A stretch of DNA of 8,901 nt from positions 1-8,901 of the forward strand of contig CAMHPM010000048.1 of NCBI GenBank assembly GCA_946187025.1. Direction: 5' to 3'. The position numbers were made by a program, and so were the translations under genes. Numbering within the stretch: the stretch's first letter is position 1; each line of letters begins with the position of its first letter. Shown one piece after another: positions 5,793 to 8,901 of this stretch. Below the pieces are notes generated by a model. That model was not told the DNA's origin. It did no database searches and was given only the letters and a program-made list of their open reading frames with translations. This DNA comes from an uncultured Prevotellaceae bacterium (GTDB taxonomy: Bacteria; Bacteroidota; Bacteroidia; Bacteroidales; Bacteroidaceae).

Positions 5793-6917
5793 ATGACAAG
5801 ACAAAGATACATACTCATCGGCCTCGTGTTTGGAATGTGTGTGGCTGCCTCGGCTCAGAAAACCGTGGTGGGCCATTACACTTTTCCGAAAGATGGCGGA
5901 ATATACAATGGAGAGCTGTCGGGTGGCAAACCCAACGGCAAGGGTAAGACCACGTTTATGACGGGTGACATATATGAAGGCGAATACGTGAAGGGCAAAC
6001 GTCAGGGCGAGGGCGTCTATTCGTTTACCGATGGTGAGAAATATGAGGGTTCGTGGATGAACGACCACCAGCATGGGCGCGGCACCTACACCTTTGCCAA
6101 CGGCAACCGGTATGAAGGCCTGTGGTACACCGACTATCAGGAGGGCCAGGGAACGATGTTCTACCATAATGGCGACAAATATGTAGGCGAGTGGCATCAA
6201 GACATGCGCGAGGGCGAGGGAACCTACACCTGGGCCAACGGCGCATTCTATCGCGGAGCATGGAAGGCCGACCGGAAGGAGGGCAAGGGCCTGTTCGACT
6301 GGGGCGACGGCACCACCTACTACGGCGACATGATTGGCGACATGCGCGAGGGATACGGTTCGTACAACTATGCCAACGGCGACATCTATAAGGGCCAGTG
6401 GAAGCACGACATGATGGAGGGAAAAGGCATCTACACCTTCCGCAACGGCGATAAATACGAAGGCGACTACGTGCAAGGAAAACGTCAGGGACAAGGCATA
6501 TTCACCTATGCCGACGGCGGAAAATATGTAGGAGCATTCAAAAACGGCCTCATGGACGGATTCGGAACCTACACATGGGCCGACGGCTCTATTTACGAAG
6601 GTTATTGGGCCGAAAACCATCAGCAGGGGCGAGGCAAATATACCAATAAGGACGGCGACGTGTATGACGGCGACTGGGCCAATGGCGAGATGCACGGCGA
6701 AGGAGTGTTGCGCATGAGCGACGGAACGAAGTTCAAAGGCATGTTCCAAAACGGAATGCGCAACGGCAAGGGTATCGAAGAAGATGCCGAAGGAAACCGG
6801 TTTGAAGGTACATTCGTCAACGACCTGCGAGATGGAGCATTCGTCGAGAAAGACCGCAACGGAAAGACCATACGCAAAGGATACTACAAACGCGGAGCAA
6901 TAGAGACACTGCAATAA
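5793..6917 (+). CDS. Exported MORN-repeat protein (14 tandem repeats)
   Basis: This is a 374-residue protein starting at ATG 5793. An upstream in-frame TTG at 5736 lies within the promoter, and only the 5793 start gives a clean signal peptide (MTRQR, hydrophobic YILIGLVFGMCVAA, cleavage near ASA/QK at 21-22). From Tyr38 to residue 359 the protein is 14 consecutive MORN repeats of exactly 23 residues with no gaps. Gly at repeat positions 3, 12 and 21 is present in all 14, Gly14 in 13, and position 1 is Tyr in 12 and Phe in the last two. A degenerate partial unit (GYYKRG) ends the chain. MORN repeats stack as beta-hairpins into an elongated solenoid and usually mediate protein or lipid contacts. 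No enzymatic domain or lipobox is present, so a periplasmic or surface scaffold is inferred. It is followed 67 bp later by yhcH-like and glgB genes without an evident terminator. The specific function is unknown. Confidence 0.93.
   Translation: MTRQRYILIGLVFGMCVAASAQKTVVGHYTFPKDGGIYNGELSGGKPNGKGKTTFMTGDIYEGEYVKGKRQGEGVYSFTDGEKYEGSWMNDHQHGRGTYTFANGNRYEGLWYTDYQEGQGTMFYHNGDKYVGEWHQDMREGEGTYTWANGAFYRGAWKADRKEGKGLFDWGDGTTYYGDMIGDMREGYGSYNYANGDIYKGQWKHDMMEGKGIYTFRNGDKYEGDYVQGKRQGQGIFTYADGGKYVGAFKNGLMDGFGTYTWADGSIYEGYWAENHQQGRGKYTNKDGDVYDGDWANGEMHGEGVLRMSDGTKFKGMFQNGMRNGKGIEEDAEGNRFEGTFVNDLRDGAFVEKDRNGKTIRKGYYKRGAIETLQ
5904..6869 (+). repeat. Coding tandem array of 14 x 69-bp MORN units
   Basis: The array covers codons 38-359 of the MORN protein, 966 bp, which is exactly 14 units of 69 bp. 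The units are diverged at DNA level but keep the period without any insertion or deletion. Units 2 and 9 are unusually alike (both YEGxYVxGKRQGxG), which hints at an old duplication of a seven-unit block. Other unit pairs seven apart are less similar, so this is only suggestive. Confidence 0.9.
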
Positions 6918-6973
6918 ACATCCCCCCAGAGCATCCGCTAATAAACATTCATCATTCATCAATAAACATTCAT
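6913..6973 (+). repeat. A/T-rich spacer with repeated AATAAACAT between the MORN and YhcH-family genes
   Basis: AATAAACAT occurs at 6913-6921, 6940-6948 and 6961-6969. The last two copies extend to the 13-base AATAAACATTCAT (6940-6952 and 6961-6973, 21 bp apart). The first copy overlaps the MORN stop codon. The spacer has no hairpin terminator and no TAnnTTTG element, which favours read-through into the next gene. The repeats may be simple slippage of low-complexity sequence. Confidence 0.6.
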
Positions 6974-6984
6974 TACTAAGCACT

Positions 6985-7428
6985 ATGATACTCGATTCAT
7001 TATCCAATTTCAACGACTACATTTCGCTGAATCCCCTTTTCAAGACCGTGGCCGAATTCATACAAGCCCACGACCTCAGTACACTGCCCGAAGGCAAGCA
7101 CATCATCCAGGGCGACGACCTGTTCGTAAATGTGACAACAGCCAAAGGCAAGACACCGGCCGAAGCACGACTCGAAACACACGATCGGATGCTCGACATA
7201 CAAATACCGCTGAGCACAGCCGAGACAATGGGCTACACACCACGCACCAAGCTCGAACCGCAACCATACAACGCCGACAACGACATAACATTCTACGACC
7301 AGACATCGAGCCAGTATCTGACAGTCGAACCAGGCATGTTTGCAATCTTCTTCCCGTCCGACGGACACGCACCATGCATCAGCAAGGAGGCAGAAATAAA
7401 GAAAATCATATTCAAGGTGAAGGCATAA
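6985..7428 (+). CDS. YhcH/YjgK/YiaL-family protein (DUF386, cupin-like; possible sugar anomerase)
   Basis: This 147-residue protein is of the usual length for the family (about 150), and no extra domains are present. Recognisable parts are the start MILDSL, the LPEGKHIIQGDDLFVNV segment (34-50), ARLETHDRMLDIQ (61-73) matching the family pattern E-x-H-x4-D-I-Q with E64, H66 and D71, and FFPSDGHAP (122-130) with H128. These polar residues are candidate metal or substrate ligands of the cupin barrel. Known relatives include EbgC, and NanQ (YhcH), an N-acetylneuraminate anomerase, so a role in interconverting sugar anomers in the cytoplasm is likely. The substrate is not evident. No signal peptide is present. 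Its stop lies 15 bp before the glgB start, which suggests co-transcription with a glycogen gene. No sialic-acid genes are visible nearby, so the sialate role should not be assumed. Confidence 0.88.
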   Translation: MILDSLSNFNDYISLNPLFKTVAEFIQAHDLSTLPEGKHIIQGDDLFVNVTTAKGKTPAEARLETHDRMLDIQIPLSTAETMGYTPRTKLEPQPYNADNDITFYDQTSSQYLTVEPGMFAIFFPSDGHAPCISKEAEIKKIIFKVKA

Positions 7429-7443
7429 CACATACATCCGACT

Positions 7444-8901
7444 ATGACAAAAAAGACATCACACCCCGAAACGATAGGCCTTGTCAGGAACGACCCGTGG
7501 CTGCAGCCTTTCGAGCCAGCCATCAGCGGCCGGCACCAACACGCAATCGACAAACTCAACGAACTGACCCGCCGGGGCAGGCAGTCGCTGTCCGACTTTG
7601 CCGACGGATACCTCTACTTCGGACTGCACCACACCGAAAGCGGATGGGTGCTGCGCGAATGGGCGCCAAACGCAACGGCAATATACATCGTGGGCGACTT
7701 CAACTCATGGGCTGAGATACCACAGTATAGCCTAAAAGCAAAAAAAGACGGAGTGTGGGAAATAAAACTGCCGGAACGCGCAATGAAACACGGCGACCTC
7801 TTCAAACTGCGCATACACTGGAACGGAGGCGAAGGCGAACGCATACCCGCATGGGCCAACCGCGTGGTGCAAGACGACTATACCAAAATATTCTCGGCAC
7901 AAGTGTGGGCACCCGAACCATATAAGTGGAAAGTGAAGAAGTTCCGCCCAAACACTTCGCCACTGCTCATCTACGAATGTCATATCGGCATGGCACAAGA
8001 TGCCGAAAAAGTGGGTACATACACCGAATTCAAAGACAACATACTGCCGCGAATCGTTGCCGACGGATACAACTGCATACAAATCATGGCAATAGCCGAA
8101 CACCCATACTATGGCAGTTTTGGATACCATGTGAGCAACTTCTTCGCACCATCCAGCCGTTTCGGAACACCTGAAGAGCTGAAGGAACTGATCGACGAGG
8201 CACACAAGGCAGGAGTGGCAGTCATCATGGACATCGTACACTCACATGCAGTGAAAAACGAAATGGAAGGTCTCGGCAACTTCGCCGGCGACCCATGCCA
8301 ATATTTCATGCAAGGCGGACGGCGCGAACATCCAGCATGGGACAGCCTCTGCTTCGACTATGGCAAGAACGAAGTGATACACTACCTGCTGAGCAACTGC
8401 AAGTACTGGCTTGAGGAATTCCACTTCGACGGCTACCGCTTCGACGGAGTCACCAGTATGCTCTACTACAGCCACGGACTCGGTGAGGCATTCGGAGGAT
8501 ATGGCGACTACTACAACGGACATGAAGACGACAATGCAATTGCATATCTCACACTGGCCAACCTCCTCATTCACGAAGTCAACCCACATGCAATAACAAT
8601 TGCCGAGGAAGTGAGCGGTATGCCGGGACTTGCCGCACCGTTCGAAGATGGAGGCTACGGCTTCGACTACCGCATGGCAATGAACATTCCAGACTATTGG
8701 ATAAAGACCATAAAAGAACTGAAGGACGAAGACTGGAAGCCATCGTCGATGTTTTGGGAAACAACCAACCGCAGGGCCGACGAAAAAACAATAAGCTATG
8801 CAGAAAGCCACGACCAGGCACTTGTGGGTGACAAGACAATCATCTTCCGACTCATCGATGCCGACATGTACTGGCATTTCCGCAAAGGCGATGAAAACTT
8901 C
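7444..8901 (+). CDS. glgB: 1,4-alpha-glucan branching enzyme, GH13_8 type (3' end outside window)
   Basis: The frame opens at ATG 7444 and stays open for 486 codons to the window edge. Family members of this type are around 670 residues, so roughly the last quarter is missing. Residues about 65-155 form the CBM48-type N-terminal beta domain (REWAPNATAIYIVGDFNSW). The GH13 catalytic barrel follows, with region I DIVHSH (263-268), region II GYRFDGVTS (330-338; Arg332 and nucleophile Asp334), region III TIAEEVSGMP (385-394; acid/base Glu388) and region IV ESHDQ (454-458; His456-Asp457). YGSFGYHVSNFFAPSSRFGTP (223-243, split by the family as a signature) and AEEVSG resemble the eukaryotic-like GH13_8 subfamily, common in Bacteroidales, rather than E. 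coli GlgB. It transfers short alpha-1,4 chains to alpha-1,6 positions during cytoplasmic glycogen synthesis. It starts 15 bp after the yhcH-like gene. No Shine-Dalgarno is seen. Confidence 0.95.
   Translation, partial: MTKKTSHPETIGLVRNDPWLQPFEPAISGRHQHAIDKLNELTRRGRQSLSDFADGYLYFGLHHTESGWVLREWAPNATAIYIVGDFNSWAEIPQYSLKAKKDGVWEIKLPERAMKHGDLFKLRIHWNGGEGERIPAWANRVVQDDYTKIFSAQVWAPEPYKWKVKKFRPNTSPLLIYECHIGMAQDAEKVGTYTEFKDNILPRIVADGYNCIQIMAIAEHPYYGSFGYHVSNFFAPSSRFGTPEELKELIDEAHKAGVAVIMDIVHSHAVKNEMEGLGNFAGDPCQYFMQGGRREHPAWDSLCFDYGKNEVIHYLLSNCKYWLEEFHFDGYRFDGVTSMLYYSHGLGEAFGGYGDYYNGHEDDNAIAYLTLANLLIHEVNPHAITIAEEVSGMPGLAAPFEDGGYGFDYRMAMNIPDYWIKTIKELKDEDWKPSSMFWETTNRRADEKTISYAESHDQALVGDKTIIFRLIDADMYWHFRKGDENF

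Noticed and set aside
5775..7013. A 412-codon open frame on the minus strand, opposite the MORN gene
   Set aside because: It mirrors the repeat array: the strict 69-bp period and codon bias keep stops out of the antisense frame. Its product is a monotonous Val/Ala/Phe-rich repeat with no recognisable domain, while the plus strand has a signal peptide, clear MORN units and a consensus promoter.
7732..8877. Minus-strand frames opposite glgB (169, 211 and smaller)
   Set aside because: All are opposite conserved GH13 motifs of the plus-strand branching enzyme and have the Cys/Val/Phe-rich composition of antisense shadows.

Overview
The window looks like chromosomal DNA from a member of the order Bacteroidales (phylum Bacteroidota). 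Three things point there: promoter-like sites of the form TTTG / about 20 bp / TAnnTTTG, starts with A-rich leaders and no convincing Shine-Dalgarno sequence, and gene families typical of that group (the HU / tiny AURKAIP1-COX24 protein / RNase G cluster, an S1/P1 nuclease, a GH13_8-type GlgB). Genus cannot be decided from the sequence alone. There are nine protein genes, two of them cut by the window edges. I see no tRNA, rRNA, CRISPR array, insertion sequence or phage gene.

Layout. (1) 1-2283, plus strand: the end of a UDP-glucose 6-dehydrogenase gene and a complete membrane-anchored UDP-sugar 4,6-dehydratase (CapD/WbpM type). Both make activated sugars for surface polysaccharide, and a strong hairpin terminator follows at 2307-2340. 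(2) 2402-4466, minus strand: HU DNA-binding protein, a 29-residue very basic ribosomal-type protein and RNase G, a housekeeping block for DNA architecture, ribosomes and RNA processing. (3) 4722-5495, minus strand: a secreted zinc-dependent S1/P1 nuclease whose 5' leader carries three tandem 22-bp GC-rich repeats. (4) 5793-8901, plus strand: a secreted protein made almost wholly of 14 gapless 23-residue MORN repeats, then a YhcH/YjgK/YiaL cupin protein, then a glycogen branching enzyme cut by the window end. The spacing and lack of an internal terminator suggest these three may be read together.

How they work together. The left part supplies UDP-glucuronate and 4-keto-6-deoxy sugar nucleotides for capsule or exopolysaccharide. 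The centre is core RNA and chromosome maintenance. The right part joins an envelope MORN protein of unknown role to two carbohydrate-related enzymes. The 297-bp divergent region 5496-5792 holds promoter-like elements for both strands, the 22-bp repeats and a 10-bp-spaced direct repeat next to the MORN promoter. The most distinctive features are the all-MORN exported protein, the repeat-bearing nuclease leader and the tiny ribosomal-type gene. Nothing here amounts to a clear new defence or mobile system.
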